A stretch of DNA of 64,000 nt, from positions 116,788-180,787 of the forward strand of contig NZ_MKFI01000012.1 of assembly GCF_001982635.1 (NCBI RefSeq), written 5' to 3'. Source of the DNA: Bradyrhizobium mercantei (GTDB lineage Bacteria > Pseudomonadota > Alphaproteobacteria > Rhizobiales > Xanthobacteraceae). Position numbers and translations under genes: made by a program. The notes beneath the pieces were generated by a model. It made no database searches. It was given only the letters and a program-made list of their open reading frames with translations, and was not told the origin of the DNA. Shown in pieces: positions 25,192-34,857 of this stretch; the first letter of the stretch is position 1; the number at the start of each line of letters is the position of its first letter.

Positions 25192-26658
25192 TCACGTTGC
25201 CGGGGTCGCGGTCGGGGCAAAGTCCGGCGAGTCAGTCGACTCGTAGTTGAAGCTCACGTCCTTCCAAACCTCGAGCGCGTCGCGCAGCGGCGTGCAGGTC
25301 TGGGCCGCCTTGGCGAGGATCTCCGGACCTTCGTGGACGTAGTCGCGACCCTCGTTGCGGGCGAGAATCATGGCTTCGAGCGCGACGCGGTTGGCGGTGG
25401 CGCCGGCCTGGATACCCTTCGGATGACCGATGGTCCCGCCGCCGAACTGCAGCACGACGTCCTCGCCGAGATGATCGAGCAATTGGTGCATCTGGCCGGC
25501 GTGGATGCCGCCCGAGGCGACCGGCATCATCTTGTTGAGGCTTGCCCAAGGCTGATCGAAGAACACGCCATGCTCGAGCGTCATCGGGTTGAAGTCCTCG
25601 CGGCAGATGTCGTAGTAGCCGCGCGTCGTCGCCGGGTCTCCTTCAAGCTTGCCGACGACGGTGCCGGCATGGATGTGATCGACACCGGCGAGCCGCATCC
25701 ATTTGGCGATAACGCGAAACGAGACGCCGTGCAAACGCTGGCGCGTGTAGGTCGAGTGGCCGGCGCGATGCAGATGCAGGATCATGTCGTTGCGGCGCGC
25801 CCATTTCGCCATCGACTGGATCGCCGTGTAGCCGATCACGAGGTCGATCATGATGATGACGGAGCCGAGCTGCTTGGCGAAATCGGCGCGCTCGTACATG
25901 TCTTCCATGGTGGCCGCGGTCACGTTGAGGTAGGTGCCCTTGACCTCGCCGGTAGCCGCCTGTGCGCGATTGACGCCTTCCATGCAATACAGGAAGCGGT
26001 CGCGCCAATGCATGAAAGGCTGCGAGTTAATATTCTCGTCGTCCTTGCAGAAGTCGAGCCCGCCTTTCAGCGCCTCGTAGACGACGCGGCCGTAGTTGCG
26101 GCCGGACAGGCCGAGCTTCGGCTTCACGGTGGCGCCGAGCAAGGGGCGACCGAACTTGTCGAGCCGCTCGCGTTCCACCACGATGCCGGTCGCCGGGCCC
26201 TGGAACGTCTTCACATAGGCGGTCGGCAGCCGCATGTCCTCGAGGCGCAACGCCTTCAGCGGCTTGAAGCCGAACACGTTGCCGATGATCGAGGCGGTCA
26301 GGTTCGAGATCGAGCCCGGCTCGAACAAATCGAGATCGTAGGCGATATAGGCGAAATAGCTGCCCGGCGAGTTCGGCACCGGATCGACGCGGTAGCACTT
26401 GGCGCGGTATTTCTCCGCGGCGGTCAGCCGGTCGGTCCACACCACGGTCCAGGTCGCGGTCGAGGATTCACCCGCCACCGCAGCGCAAGCCTCGGTCGGA
26501 TCGACGCCGTCCTGCGGCGTGACACGAAACAGCGCGATGACGTCGGTGTCCTTGGGCTCGTAGTTCGGCTCCCAATAGCCCATCCGCTTGTATTCCATCA
26601 CGCCGGACTTGTAGCGATCCTTGCCGCGCACCGTGATCGACTGCTGCATATTCATCAT
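25192..26658 (-). CDS. cbbL: Ribulose-bisphosphate carboxylase large chain, form I red-type
   Basis: The catalytic subunit, 488 residues. Seen: the active-site lysine motif GLDFCKDDENINSQPF (carbamylated Lys about 203), the following metal-binding Asp and Glu, GRNYGRVVYEALKGG, and the loop-6 and phosphate-site region GGTIGHPKGIQAG. The N-terminal SGVMEYKRMGYWEP and the presence of cbbX identify form IC (red-type). Two adjacent ATG codons occur at the start. It follows cbbA by 27 bases in the cbbF-P-T-A-L-S-X-Y operon. Confidence 0.97.
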   Translation of the reverse strand: MMNMQQSITVRGKDRYKSGVMEYKRMGYWEPNYEPKDTDVIALFRVTPQDGVDPTEACAAVAGESSTATWTVVWTDRLTAAEKYRAKCYRVDPVPNSPGSYFAYIAYDLDLFEPGSISNLTASIIGNVFGFKPLKALRLEDMRLPTAYVKTFQGPATGIVVERERLDKFGRPLLGATVKPKLGLSGRNYGRVVYEALKGGLDFCKDDENINSQPFMHWRDRFLYCMEGVNRAQAATGEVKGTYLNVTAATMEDMYERADFAKQLGSVIIMIDLVIGYTAIQSMAKWARRNDMILHLHRAGHSTYTRQRLHGVSFRVIAKWMRLAGVDHIHAGTVVGKLEGDPATTRGYYDICREDFNPMTLEHGVFFDQPWASLNKMMPVASGGIHAGQMHQLLDHLGEDVVLQFGGGTIGHPKGIQAGATANRVALEAMILARNEGRDYVHEGPEILAKAAQTCTPLRDALEVWKDVSFNYESTDSPDFAPTATPAT

Positions 26659-26685
26659 AATCTCCTGTCTTTCGCCGCCCTTTGC

Positions 26686-27768
26686 TCAGGCGGCCTGGGT
26701 CATCTTTCCAATCTGCGGATCGAGCGCGCCGGCGCGATAGCGTCGGGCCATCTCCGGCAGGGCAACCACCTTGATCCGGGCGGCATTGCCGGCCGTGCCG
26801 AACTGCTCGAAGCGGTCACGGCAGAGTTCGCGCAGCGCATCCATCGCCGGCTTGAGGAATTTGCGCGGATCGAACTCGCTCTTCGACTGCACCGCGACCT
26901 TGCGGAAGGCCGCGGCCATCGCCAGCCGGCAATCGGTGTCGATATTGACCTTGCGCACGCCGTGCTTGATGCCGCGGACGATCTCCTCGACCGGCACGCC
27001 CCAGGTCTGCGGCATCTCGCCGCCGAACTGGTTGAACATGTCCTGCAGCGGCTGCGGCACCGAGGACGAGCCGTGCATCACCAGATGCGTGTTCGGCAGC
27101 CGGGTGTGGATCTCCTCGACCACCCGCATCGCCAGGATCTCACCGTCGGGCTTGCGCGTGAACTTGTAGGCGCCGTGCGAGGTGCCCATCGCGATCGCGA
27201 GCGCATCGACCTTGGTGGCGCGGACGAAATCGACCGCCTGGTCCGGATCGGTGAGCAGCTGATCGTGGCTGATCTGGCCTTCAACCCCGTGACCGTCCTC
27301 CTGCTCGCCGCCGCCATGCTCGAGCGAGCCGAGCACGCCGAGCTCGCCTTCGACCGACGCGCCGACCCAGTGCGCCATGTCGACGACCCGGCGGGTGATA
27401 TCGACATTGTAGTCATAGTCGGCGGCGGTCTTGGCGTCGGCCTTGAGCGAGCCGTCCATCATGACCGAGGTGAAGCCGTAGCGGATCGCGGTGGCGCAGG
27501 TCGCCTCCTCGTTGCCGTGATCGAGATGCAGGCAGAGTGGAATCTGCGGATACATCTCCTCCAGCGCGTCGATCATCTTGGCCAGCATGATGTCGTTGGC
27601 GTAGGACCGCGCACCGCGCGAGGCCTGGATGATCACAGGCGCATCGCAGGCCGCCGCCGCCTCCATGATGGCGAGGCCCTGCTCCATGTTGTTGATGTTG
27701 AAGGCCGGCACGCCGTAGCCGCGTTCGGCGGCGTGGTCCAGCAATTGCCTCAGTGTGATCCGCGCCAT
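26686..27768 (-). CDS. cbbA: Fructose-bisphosphate aldolase, class II (Calvin-type)
   Basis: A zinc-dependent aldolase of 360 residues that condenses dihydroxyacetone phosphate with glyceraldehyde 3-phosphate or erythrose 4-phosphate. Seen: PAFNINNMEQGLAIMEAA at the N-terminus, CLHLDHGNEE (zinc His and catalytic Asp, about 80-89), EGELGVLGSLEHGGGEQ and VMHGSSSVP (zinc His). It sits between cbbT and cbbL with short gaps on either side. Confidence 0.95.
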   Translation of the reverse strand: MARITLRQLLDHAAERGYGVPAFNINNMEQGLAIMEAAAACDAPVIIQASRGARSYANDIMLAKMIDALEEMYPQIPLCLHLDHGNEEATCATAIRYGFTSVMMDGSLKADAKTAADYDYNVDITRRVVDMAHWVGASVEGELGVLGSLEHGGGEQEDGHGVEGQISHDQLLTDPDQAVDFVRATKVDALAIAMGTSHGAYKFTRKPDGEILAMRVVEEIHTRLPNTHLVMHGSSSVPQPLQDMFNQFGGEMPQTWGVPVEEIVRGIKHGVRKVNIDTDCRLAMAAAFRKVAVQSKSEFDPRKFLKPAMDALRELCRDRFEQFGTAGNAARIKVVALPEMARRYRAGALDPQIGKMTQAA

Positions 27769-27783
27769 CGTGGCGTCCTCCTT

Positions 27784-29805
27784 TCAGTTCGCTCGTTGAA
27801 TGAGCTGTTTTGCTGCGGCAGCGACCGCCGCAGGCGTGATGCCGAATTCGCGGTACAGCACGTCGGCCGGCGCGGAGGCGCCAAAGCCGGTCATGCCCAC
27901 GAAGGTTCCGTTGTCACCGAGCCAGCGCGCCCAGTCGCCCTCGACGGCGGCTTCGACGCCGACGCGCGGCGCGCTGCCCAGCACCTTGGCGCGATAGTCG
28001 CTCGGCTGCTGGCGGAACAGGTCGAAGCACGGGGCCGAGACGACCGCGGCCTGTACCCCTTCTTCCGCCAGCAGCCTTGCGGCTTCGAGCGCGATCGCCA
28101 CCTCCGAACCCGTTGCAATCAGGGTGACGTCACGCGCGAAGGCCGGCTCGACCAGAACGTAGGCGCCGAGCGTGACCTGGTTGTCCTTGCTGCCGTCGCG
28201 AACCGTCGGCAGCGCCTGCCGCGACAGGCAGAGGATCGACGGCGAACTCTCCGCCTTGAGCGCGCAGTCCCAGGCTTCAGCGGTCTCGACCGCATCGGCC
28301 GGGCGGAACACCAGCACATTGGGAATCGCGCGCAGCGCTGCCAGATGCTCGACCGGCTGATGCGTCGGGCCGTCCTCGCCGAGCCCGATCGAGTCATGGG
28401 TCATCACATGGATGACGCGGATGCCCATCAGGGCCGCAAGACGGATCGCAGGCCGGCTGTAATCGGCGAAGCTGAGGAAGGTGCCGCCATAGGGAATGAA
28501 CCCACCATGCAGCGCGATGCCGTTCATCGCAGCCGCCATGCCGTGCTCGCGGATGCCATAGTGGATATAGCTGCCGTCGAGCGTCTCCGGCCGCACCGAA
28601 ACCTGCGACTTGGCCAGCGTGAGATTGGAGTGCGTGAGGTCGGCCGAGCCCCCCAAGAGGTTAGGCAACGCTTCCGCGATCACGTCGATGACCTGCTGCG
28701 AGGCCTGCCGCGTGGCGAGTTTCGGCCGCTCGGTCGCAAACCGCTGTATGAGCTTCGTCATCGCCTCGGCATAGGTGCAGGGCAATTTCCGGTTCAACGC
28801 GTCGTGGAACGGCGACCGCCCGTCCTTGTCGCCCTTGCAGGCGCTGCGCGAACGTTCGATCCAGGCGCGCCGCGCGTCGCGGCCGCGGCCGCCGAGCTCG
28901 CGCCACTCGGCCAGCACCGCATCGGGGATTTCGAACGCCGGATACGGCCAGCGCAGCGCGCTGCGGGTCTTCGCCACCTCATCGGCGCCGAGCGGCGCAC
29001 CATGCACCTTCTCGCTGCCCTGCCGGTTCGGCGCACCGAACCCGATCACCGTGCGGCAGGCGATCAGCGACGGACGATCGCTCGATCGCGCCTGCCGGAT
29101 CGCCGCCGTGATTGCATCCGGATCGTGGCCGTCGATGCGGCACACGTCCCATCCGCTGGCCCTGAACCGTGCCGCCTGATCGTCCGAGCAGGACAACGAA
29201 GTGGCGCCGTCGATCGAGATGTGGTTGTCGTCGAACAGCACGATCAGCCGGTTGAGCCGCAAATGGCCGGCGAGCGAGATCGCCTCATGGCTGAGGCCTT
29301 CCATCAGGCAGCCATCGCCGGCGATCACATAGGTGTAGTGATCGACGAGATCGTCGCCGAAGCGCGCGTTCATCAGCCGCTCGGCAAGCGCCATGCCGAC
29401 CGCGGTCGCAATCCCCTGCCCGAGCGGCCCGGTCGTGGTCTCGACTCCAGGCGTATGGCCATACTCGGGATGGCCCGGGGTCTTCGATCCCCATTGCCGG
29501 AACGCCTTGAGCTGATCGAGCGTCATGCTCTCGTAGCCGGTCAGATAGAGCAGCGCGTAGAGCAGCATCGAGCCGTGCCCGGCCGACAGCACGAAGCGGT
29601 CGCGGTCGGGCCAGGCCGGATCGGCCGGATCGAATTTCAGATAGTCCGTGAACAGCACGGTCGCGACATCGGCCATGCCCATCGGCATGCCGGGATGGCC
29701 GGACTTCGCCTGCTCGACCGCGTCGACGGCGAGGAAGCGGATGGCGTTGGCCATCTCGTCGTGGCTGATTTCGGGGCGGCTGGCAACGGACGCAAGTGCG
29801 GTCAT
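27784..29805 (-). CDS. cbbT: Transketolase
   Basis: A thiamine-diphosphate enzyme of 673 residues used in the regeneration of ribulose bisphosphate. Seen: an N-terminal KSGHPGMPMGMADVA, the TPP motif AGDGCLMEGLSHEAISLAGHL (about 156-176), SADLTHSNLT, and the C-terminal pyrimidine domain with THDSIGLGEDGPTHQP. Its ATG overlaps the cbbP stop by 4 bases. The length is normal for the family. Confidence 0.96.
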   Translation of the reverse strand: MTALASVASRPEISHDEMANAIRFLAVDAVEQAKSGHPGMPMGMADVATVLFTDYLKFDPADPAWPDRDRFVLSAGHGSMLLYALLYLTGYESMTLDQLKAFRQWGSKTPGHPEYGHTPGVETTTGPLGQGIATAVGMALAERLMNARFGDDLVDHYTYVIAGDGCLMEGLSHEAISLAGHLRLNRLIVLFDDNHISIDGATSLSCSDDQAARFRASGWDVCRIDGHDPDAITAAIRQARSSDRPSLIACRTVIGFGAPNRQGSEKVHGAPLGADEVAKTRSALRWPYPAFEIPDAVLAEWRELGGRGRDARRAWIERSRSACKGDKDGRSPFHDALNRKLPCTYAEAMTKLIQRFATERPKLATRQASQQVIDVIAEALPNLLGGSADLTHSNLTLAKSQVSVRPETLDGSYIHYGIREHGMAAAMNGIALHGGFIPYGGTFLSFADYSRPAIRLAALMGIRVIHVMTHDSIGLGEDGPTHQPVEHLAALRAIPNVLVFRPADAVETAEAWDCALKAESSPSILCLSRQALPTVRDGSKDNQVTLGAYVLVEPAFARDVTLIATGSEVAIALEAARLLAEEGVQAAVVSAPCFDLFRQQPSDYRAKVLGSAPRVGVEAAVEGDWARWLGDNGTFVGMTGFGASAPADVLYREFGITPAAVAAAAKQLIQRAN

Positions 29806-30677
29806 ATCGTTCGCCTCTTTCGTTCGATCAATTGCAGGATCAGCGGGGTCAGGATGAGCTGCATCGCGAGGTCGAGCTTGGCGCCGTGCACTACGATCGA
29901 ATTGGCGCGCGACATGAAGCTGTTCGGGATCATCGAGAGCAGATAGGGGAAATCGATGCCGCGCGGGTTCTTCAGCCGGATCACGACCATCGATTCATCG
30001 GGCGTCGGGATCCAGCGAGCGATGAACGGGTTCGACGTATCGACCGTCGGCACGCGCTGGAAGTTGATGTCGGTCTCGGTGAATTGCGGGCAGATGTAAT
30101 TCACATAGTCCGGCATGCGGCGCAGGATGGTGTCGGTCACCGCCTCGGTGGAGTAGCCGCGATGGCTGCGATCGCGATGCAGCTTCTGGATCCATTCGAG
30201 GTTGATGACCGGCACGACGCCGATCTTGAGGTCGGCGTGCTGGGCGACGTTCACCTTGTCGGTGACCACGGCGCCATGCAGGCCCTCGTAGAACAGGAGG
30301 TCGGAATTCTCCGGCAGCGCCTCCCAGGCGGTGAAGGTGCCGGGCTTGGCGCCGTACAGCCGTGCCTCCTCCTCGTCGTGGACATAGTGCCGCGTCGTCC
30401 CGGTGCCGGTCTCGGCATAGTCGCGGAACAGCTTCTCCAGCTCCTCGAACAGATTGGTCTCGGGGCTGAAATGGCTGAAGTGCTTGTTGCCGCGCTCGGC
30501 CCGCTCCGCCATCATGCTGCGCATCTCGGCGCGGTCGTAGCGGTGGAAGGCGTCGCCCTCGATATAGGCCGCGACCACGTTCTCGCGGCGGAAGATGTTC
30601 TCGAACGTCTTCTTCACCGAGGTGGTGCCGGCGCCGGACGAACCGGTGATCGAGATGATGGGATGTCTGCGAGACAT
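29802..30677 (-). CDS. cbbP: Phosphoribulokinase
   Basis: The Calvin-cycle kinase making ribulose 1,5-bisphosphate, 291 residues, of the short proteobacterial type. Seen: P-loop SITGSSGAGTTSVK (about 8-21), EGDAFHRYDRAEM (active-site Asp/His) and LLFYEGLHGAVV (Walker B-like). ATG 30677 is chosen; the frame is open further to 30725, but that part overlaps the cbbF end and is unlike the family. It lies 10 bases after cbbF. Confidence 0.95.
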   Translation of the reverse strand: MSRRHPIISITGSSGAGTTSVKKTFENIFRRENVVAAYIEGDAFHRYDRAEMRSMMAERAERGNKHFSHFSPETNLFEELEKLFRDYAETGTGTTRHYVHDEEEARLYGAKPGTFTAWEALPENSDLLFYEGLHGAVVTDKVNVAQHADLKIGVVPVINLEWIQKLHRDRSHRGYSTEAVTDTILRRMPDYVNYICPQFTETDINFQRVPTVDTSNPFIARWIPTPDESMVVIRLKNPRGIDFPYLLSMIPNSFMSRANSIVVHGAKLDLAMQLILTPLILQLIERKRRTI

Positions 30678-30687
30678 GCGCTCCCCC

Positions 30688-31725
30688 TCAGCGGAACAGG
30701 CCGCGCCGCGCGAACAGCGGGGCATCGCTGCTCTCGAACAACGGCTCGACGGTCAGGTGGATCGCATCGACGTCGCGCACGGCGCGCGCCGATCCCATGA
30801 TCAGGGGCACGCGCTGATGCGGCGTCCGTGCCGATAGTTCGAGGATGCGCGACCGGCCGCTCGACGCGGCGCCGCCCGCCCATTCCATGATCAATGCAAT
30901 CGGATGCGCCTCATACAGCAGGCGCAAGCGGCCCTCGCGGTAGCCCTGGCGCGCATCCGCCGGATACAGGAACACGCCGCCGCGCATCAGGATGCGGTAG
31001 GCCTCTGCGACCAGCGATCCGATCCAGCGCATGTTGAAGTCCTGCCCGCGCTCGCCGTTCACCCCGGCGAGGCAGTCGTCGATGTAGTTGCGCACCGGGC
31101 CGCTCCAGTGCCGCCGGTTCGAGGCATTGATCGCGAATTCGGAAGCATCCAGCGGCACCCGCAGGTCGCGCGCGGTCAGGACGAACTCGCCGCTTCGCGG
31201 ATCCAGCGTGAAGCAGTCGACGCACTGGTCGAGTGCCAGCACCAGCACGGTCTGCGGACCGTAGATGAAGCAGCCGGCGGCACATTGCGCCGTGCCGGGC
31301 TCGAAGAAGGTCGAGATGATGTCGTTTCCCTTCGGCCGGATCGAGAAGATCGTGCCGATCGAGATGTTGTTTTCGAGATTGGCCGATCCATCGAGCGGAT
31401 CGATCGCGACGCAGAGCGGCGCATAGGGATCGAGCGTCTCGGGCAGTTCGACCTCCTCCGACAAGACCGCGGCGACCGGCGCGGTGCGCAGCGCGTCGCG
31501 CATCAGGCCGTCGGCGACGATGTCGATGGTCTTCTGGCGATCGCCGTCGGGATTGACGCCGCCGCTCTCGCCGCCGATGCCGGCGAGCGGCCCGGCGGCA
31601 ATGGTGCGCGAGAGCTCGATCGCGGCCCCGGCCAGCGCTTCGATCACCGCAACGGTTGCGGCCCGCAACGGGTTGTGCTGCGCCGGCCACTCCAGATGGG
31701 CATGCAATGCAGGACGAATCTCCAC
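30688..31725 (-). CDS. cbbF: Fructose-1,6-bisphosphatase (class I, Calvin-type)
   Basis: The first gene of the cbb operon; it hydrolyses fructose and sedoheptulose bisphosphate. Seen: LSEEVELPE, the metal and catalytic motif CVAIDPLDGSANLENNISIGTIFSI (about 125), and YPADARQGYREGRLRLLYEAHPIALIMEWAGG near the C-terminus. GTG 31725 is chosen because GGGAGAAGG precedes it and it gives 345 residues, the usual size; a longer frame reaches 31803. The promoter region at 31726-31876 is shared with divergent cbbR. Confidence 0.93.
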   Translation of the reverse strand: MEIRPALHAHLEWPAQHNPLRAATVAVIEALAGAAIELSRTIAAGPLAGIGGESGGVNPDGDRQKTIDIVADGLMRDALRTAPVAAVLSEEVELPETLDPYAPLCVAIDPLDGSANLENNISIGTIFSIRPKGNDIISTFFEPGTAQCAAGCFIYGPQTVLVLALDQCVDCFTLDPRSGEFVLTARDLRVPLDASEFAINASNRRHWSGPVRNYIDDCLAGVNGERGQDFNMRWIGSLVAEAYRILMRGGVFLYPADARQGYREGRLRLLYEAHPIALIMEWAGGAASSGRSRILELSARTPHQRVPLIMGSARAVRDVDAIHLTVEPLFESSDAPLFARRGLFR

Positions 31726-31819
31726 CGGCCTTCTCCCATTGATCGCGTCCTCTGTTCCGAGGCGTCGAGCGGCGACCTCAGGGAGTCGCCTTGGCACTAT
31801 CAACGCGCGAATTGCCGAA

Positions 31820-31841
31820 TTAGGGAAATTTCATTATCTTA
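31820..31841. promoter_or_regulatory. Candidate CbbR (LysR-type) binding site
   Basis: In the cbbF-cbbR gap, the AT-rich stretch TTA-N8-TCA-N5-TTA (31820-31841) contains T-N11-A spacing (31821 to 31833), the LysR-type box expected for CbbR. It lies about 95 bases upstream of cbbF and 36 bases upstream of cbbR. This is a pattern match only; the cbb promoter itself was not resolved. Confidence 0.5.
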
Positions 31842-31876
31842 GGTGCGGGCAAAGTTTTTCTTATGGAGCGTGTCAT

Positions 31877-32803
31877 ATGGCTGGCAACTTCTCGCGGGAC
31901 CTCACCATCCGCCAGCTGCGCGCACTATCCACCCTGCACGAGGCCGGCTCGATCACCTCGGCCGCCAACCGGTTGAACCTGACGCAGCCGGCGGTGACGC
32001 TGCAGCTCCGCAACCTGCAGGCGCTCGCGGGACTGCCGCTGATCCAGCGCACCGGCGACGGCATGGCGCTGACGGATGCCGGCGCACATGTGCTGACGCT
32101 GGTCGAGCGGATCGAGGCGGCGCTGAAGGATTGCGAGCAGTCGCTCGACATGATCGCGGGCCGCAGCGGCGGCCGCGTCGCGATGGGAGCGGTCTCGACC
32201 GCGAAATACTTCGTGCCGTTCGCGATCGCGGCGTTCTCGCGCCGCTTTCCCAAGATCGAGGTGACGCTGCGGATCGGCAACCGCGAGGAGATCCGCGACG
32301 CGCTGCGCGGTTACGATCTCGACATCGCGGTGATGGGCCGTCCGCCGGCCGATGTCGAGGTCGAGATGAAGCCGCTTGGCCGCCATCCGCACTTCATCAT
32401 CGCCGCCCCCGATCATCGGCTGGCGCGGCGGCGGCACGTCTCCCCGCCGGAGCTCGCCAATGAAACCTTCATCACCCGCGAGCAAGGATCCGGCACGCGG
32501 ATGCTGATGCAGCAATATTTCGAGCGGGTCGGGCTGGAGCCGAAGCTCGGCATGGCCATGGACAGCAACGAGACCATCAAGCAGGCGGTCATGGCCGGGC
32601 TCGGCATCGCCTTCATCTCCCAGCACACGGTGTTTCATGAGCTGGAGGACGGCCGGCTGGTGGTGCTCAAGGTGAAGGGCCTGCCGATCGTCCGGCAGTG
32701 GCATGCGATCAGGCGCACCGACAAGATCCTGCTGCCGCCCGCGCAGGCGATGCTGGACTTCCTGGGCAAGGAGGGCTGGCGCTACCTGCCGAATTCGCAC
32801 TAG
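31877..32803 (+). CDS. cbbR: CbbR, LysR-type regulator of the Calvin operon
   Basis: A LysR regulator of 308 residues. The helix-turn-helix is at about 10-60 (LTIRQLRALSTLHEAGSITSAANRLNLTQPAVTLQLRNLQ), followed by a two-lobe effector domain (ITREQGSGTRMLMQQYFE, the family's ligand region). Divergence from cbbF is the standard arrangement for CbbR, which activates the cbb operon in response to metabolites such as RuBP or NADPH. ATG 31877 has GGAG upstream; upstream codons are antisense to cbbF. Confidence 0.95.
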   Translation: MAGNFSRDLTIRQLRALSTLHEAGSITSAANRLNLTQPAVTLQLRNLQALAGLPLIQRTGDGMALTDAGAHVLTLVERIEAALKDCEQSLDMIAGRSGGRVAMGAVSTAKYFVPFAIAAFSRRFPKIEVTLRIGNREEIRDALRGYDLDIAVMGRPPADVEVEMKPLGRHPHFIIAAPDHRLARRRHVSPPELANETFITREQGSGTRMLMQQYFERVGLEPKLGMAMDSNETIKQAVMAGLGIAFISQHTVFHELEDGRLVVLKVKGLPIVRQWHAIRRTDKILLPPAQAMLDFLGKEGWRYLPNSH

Positions 32804-32893
32804 CAACGGCGTGCGCGACCGAAAAATCGAGCCGGTACCGTATGTTAACCATTGAAGTTCCGGCAACCGCGTGTCACATCTTGAGTACGGTCA

Positions 32894-34645
32894 GTGGCGG
32901 ACCGTATCCCTGCGAGGGAGGATGAACTGCAAAACCAGTCCCCGCCGATGCCTGACTTCAAGGCATTATTCGAGGCGGCGCCCGGCCTCTATCTGGTCCT
33001 GACGCAGCCCGACTTCCGCATCGTGGCAGTGAGCGACGCCTATCTGCGCGCCACCAAGACCGAGCGCGCCGCAATTCTTGGCCGCGGGCTGTTCGATGTG
33101 TTTCCCGACAATCCCGACGATCCGGCCGCCGACGGCGTGCGGAACCTGCGCGCCTCGCTCGAGCGCGTGGTCCAGTTCCGCCGCCCCGACACCATGTCGG
33201 TGCAGAAATACGATATCCGCAAGCCCGAGTCGGAGGGCGGCGGATTCGAGGAAAAGTACTGGAGCCCGCGCAATACGCCGGTGTTCGGGCCGAGTGGTCA
33301 ATTCATCTACATCATCCATCGGGTCGAAGACGTCACCGGCTTCATTCAGCTGAAGCAGCGCGGCGCCGAGCAGGACAAGCTGACCGACCGGCTGCGCGAG
33401 CGCACCGAGCAGATGGAAGCCGAAATCTTCATGCGCGCCCGCGAGGTCGAGGCCGCCCGCGAGCAGCTCGAAGCCGAGCAGAAGCTGCGCCAGGTGCAGA
33501 AGATGGAGGCCGTCGGACACCTCACCGGCGGCATCGCCCACGACTTCAACAACATCCTGACCGTCATCACCGGCCTGATCGACATCCTCGCCGAGGCCGT
33601 CGAGCACGATGCCGCGCTATCGTCCGTCACCAAGATGATCTCTGATGCCGCGTTTCGCGGTGCCGAGGTGACCAAGCATCTGCTGGCCTTCTCGCGGCAG
33701 CAGCCGCTGCAACCGCGCGAAGCCGACCTCAACACGCTGGTGCAGGACACCGCGCGGCTGCTGCGCCCCTCGCTCGGCGAGCAGATCGAGATCGACACCG
33801 CGCTCGAGCCCGACGCCTGGCCGGCCTTCATCGATCCGAACCACATGGCGACCGCGCTGCTCAATCTCGCCGTCAATGCCCGCGATGCGATGCCCGACGG
33901 CGGCAAGCTGATGCTGGAGACCAGCAACGTCATCCTCGACGAGGTCTATGCCGCCGCCAACCCGGATGTGCGGGCGGGGGAATATGTGATGGTCGCGGTC
34001 AGCGATACCGGCGGCGGAATCCCGGCGGCGATCCGCGACAAGGTGTTCGAGCCGTTCTTCACCACCAAGGACACCGGCAAGGGCACAGGCCTCGGGCTGA
34101 GCATGGTCTACGGCTTCATCAAGCAGTCCGACGGGCATCTCAAGATCTATTCCGAAGAAGGCCACGGCACCTCGATCAAGCTCTATCTGCCGCGCAGCAT
34201 GGGCGACATGGTCGACGTCGAGCCGCCGGCTCCGGTCGACGCGCGCGGTGGCCACGAATCCATCCTGGTCGTCGAGGACGATCCGCTGGTCCGCAATTAC
34301 GTCAGCGCGCAGCTCGAGCAGCTCGGCTACCGCACCATGGTCACCGCCAACGGCCCGGAAGCATTGGCCGCGGTCGACAACGGGTTCGTCTGCGACGTGC
34401 TGTTCACCGACGTCATCATGTCCGGCGGCATGAACGGCCGGCAGGTGGCCGATGCCGTGATCGCCAGGCTCCCCTCGGTGCGCGTGCTGTTCACGTCGGG
34501 CTATACCGAGGACGCGATCATCCATCACGGCCGTCTCGACCCCGATGTGACGCTGCTGCCGAAGCCCTACCGCAAGGCCGATCTCGCCCGGATGATCCGC
34601 CAGGTGCTGACCCAGCCTCCCGCGTCAGCCGTGGCTGCGAAGTAG
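32894..34645 (+). CDS. Hybrid sensor histidine kinase with PAS and receiver domains
   Basis: 583 residues with no membrane segment, so cytoplasmic. Order: a PAS-like sensor (about 20-145), a coiled-coil linker (about 150-205), the H-box GGIAHDFNNILT (His about 215), an ATP-binding domain (N-box NLAVNARDAMPDGG, G-boxes VSDTGGGIP and GTGLGLSMVYGF) and a C-terminal receiver (ILVVEDD, phospho-Asp in LFTDVIM about 515, and KPY Lys). GTG 32894 is one start; ATG 32948 is an alternative. It lies 90 bases after cbbR; a link to redox or carbon sensing of the cbb operon is possible but unproven. Confidence 0.9.
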   Translation: MADRIPAREDELQNQSPPMPDFKALFEAAPGLYLVLTQPDFRIVAVSDAYLRATKTERAAILGRGLFDVFPDNPDDPAADGVRNLRASLERVVQFRRPDTMSVQKYDIRKPESEGGGFEEKYWSPRNTPVFGPSGQFIYIIHRVEDVTGFIQLKQRGAEQDKLTDRLRERTEQMEAEIFMRAREVEAAREQLEAEQKLRQVQKMEAVGHLTGGIAHDFNNILTVITGLIDILAEAVEHDAALSSVTKMISDAAFRGAEVTKHLLAFSRQQPLQPREADLNTLVQDTARLLRPSLGEQIEIDTALEPDAWPAFIDPNHMATALLNLAVNARDAMPDGGKLMLETSNVILDEVYAAANPDVRAGEYVMVAVSDTGGGIPAAIRDKVFEPFFTTKDTGKGTGLGLSMVYGFIKQSDGHLKIYSEEGHGTSIKLYLPRSMGDMVDVEPPAPVDARGGHESILVVEDDPLVRNYVSAQLEQLGYRTMVTANGPEALAAVDNGFVCDVLFTDVIMSGGMNGRQVADAVIARLPSVRVLFTSGYTEDAIIHHGRLDPDVTLLPKPYRKADLARMIRQVLTQPPASAVAAK

Positions 34646-34689
34646 CGCCTAAAGCACGATGGGTTGAATCGTCATCGCGCGGTCTCGCT

Positions 34690-34820
34690 TCACCTCTGCC
34701 CGTTGGGGAGAGGTCGGATTGCGAAGCAATCCGGGTGAGGGCTCTTGCTCTCCCGATAGACCGTGACCCCTCACCCGATTTGCTGCGCAAATCGACCTCT
34801 CCCCCAAGGGAGAGGTGAAC
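34690..34820. repeat. Palindromic GC-rich repeat element
   Basis: Two arms with TTCACCTCT / GGGGAGAGGTCG and the complementary CGACCTCTCCCCC / AGAGGTGAAC form a long hairpin. Small nested stems (GGATTGCGAAGCAATCC and GATTTGCTGCGCAAATC) lie between them. The same element family recurs at 58575-58731 and 62251-62374. It lies between the kinase and the convergent NTF2-like gene and may end both transcripts. Confidence 0.8.
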
Positions 34821-34857
34821 TATCGACGCCGTTCCAGCTCAGCGTAATCTCGTCAGT

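Noticed and set aside
24013..29946. Open reading frame of about 5.9 kb on the plus strand
   Set aside because: It is antisense to cbbX, cbbS, cbbL, cbbA and cbbT, which all have clear family motifs. Such long antisense frames are expected from GC-rich codon use; the predicted protein shows low-complexity, His/Arg/Ala-rich sequence.
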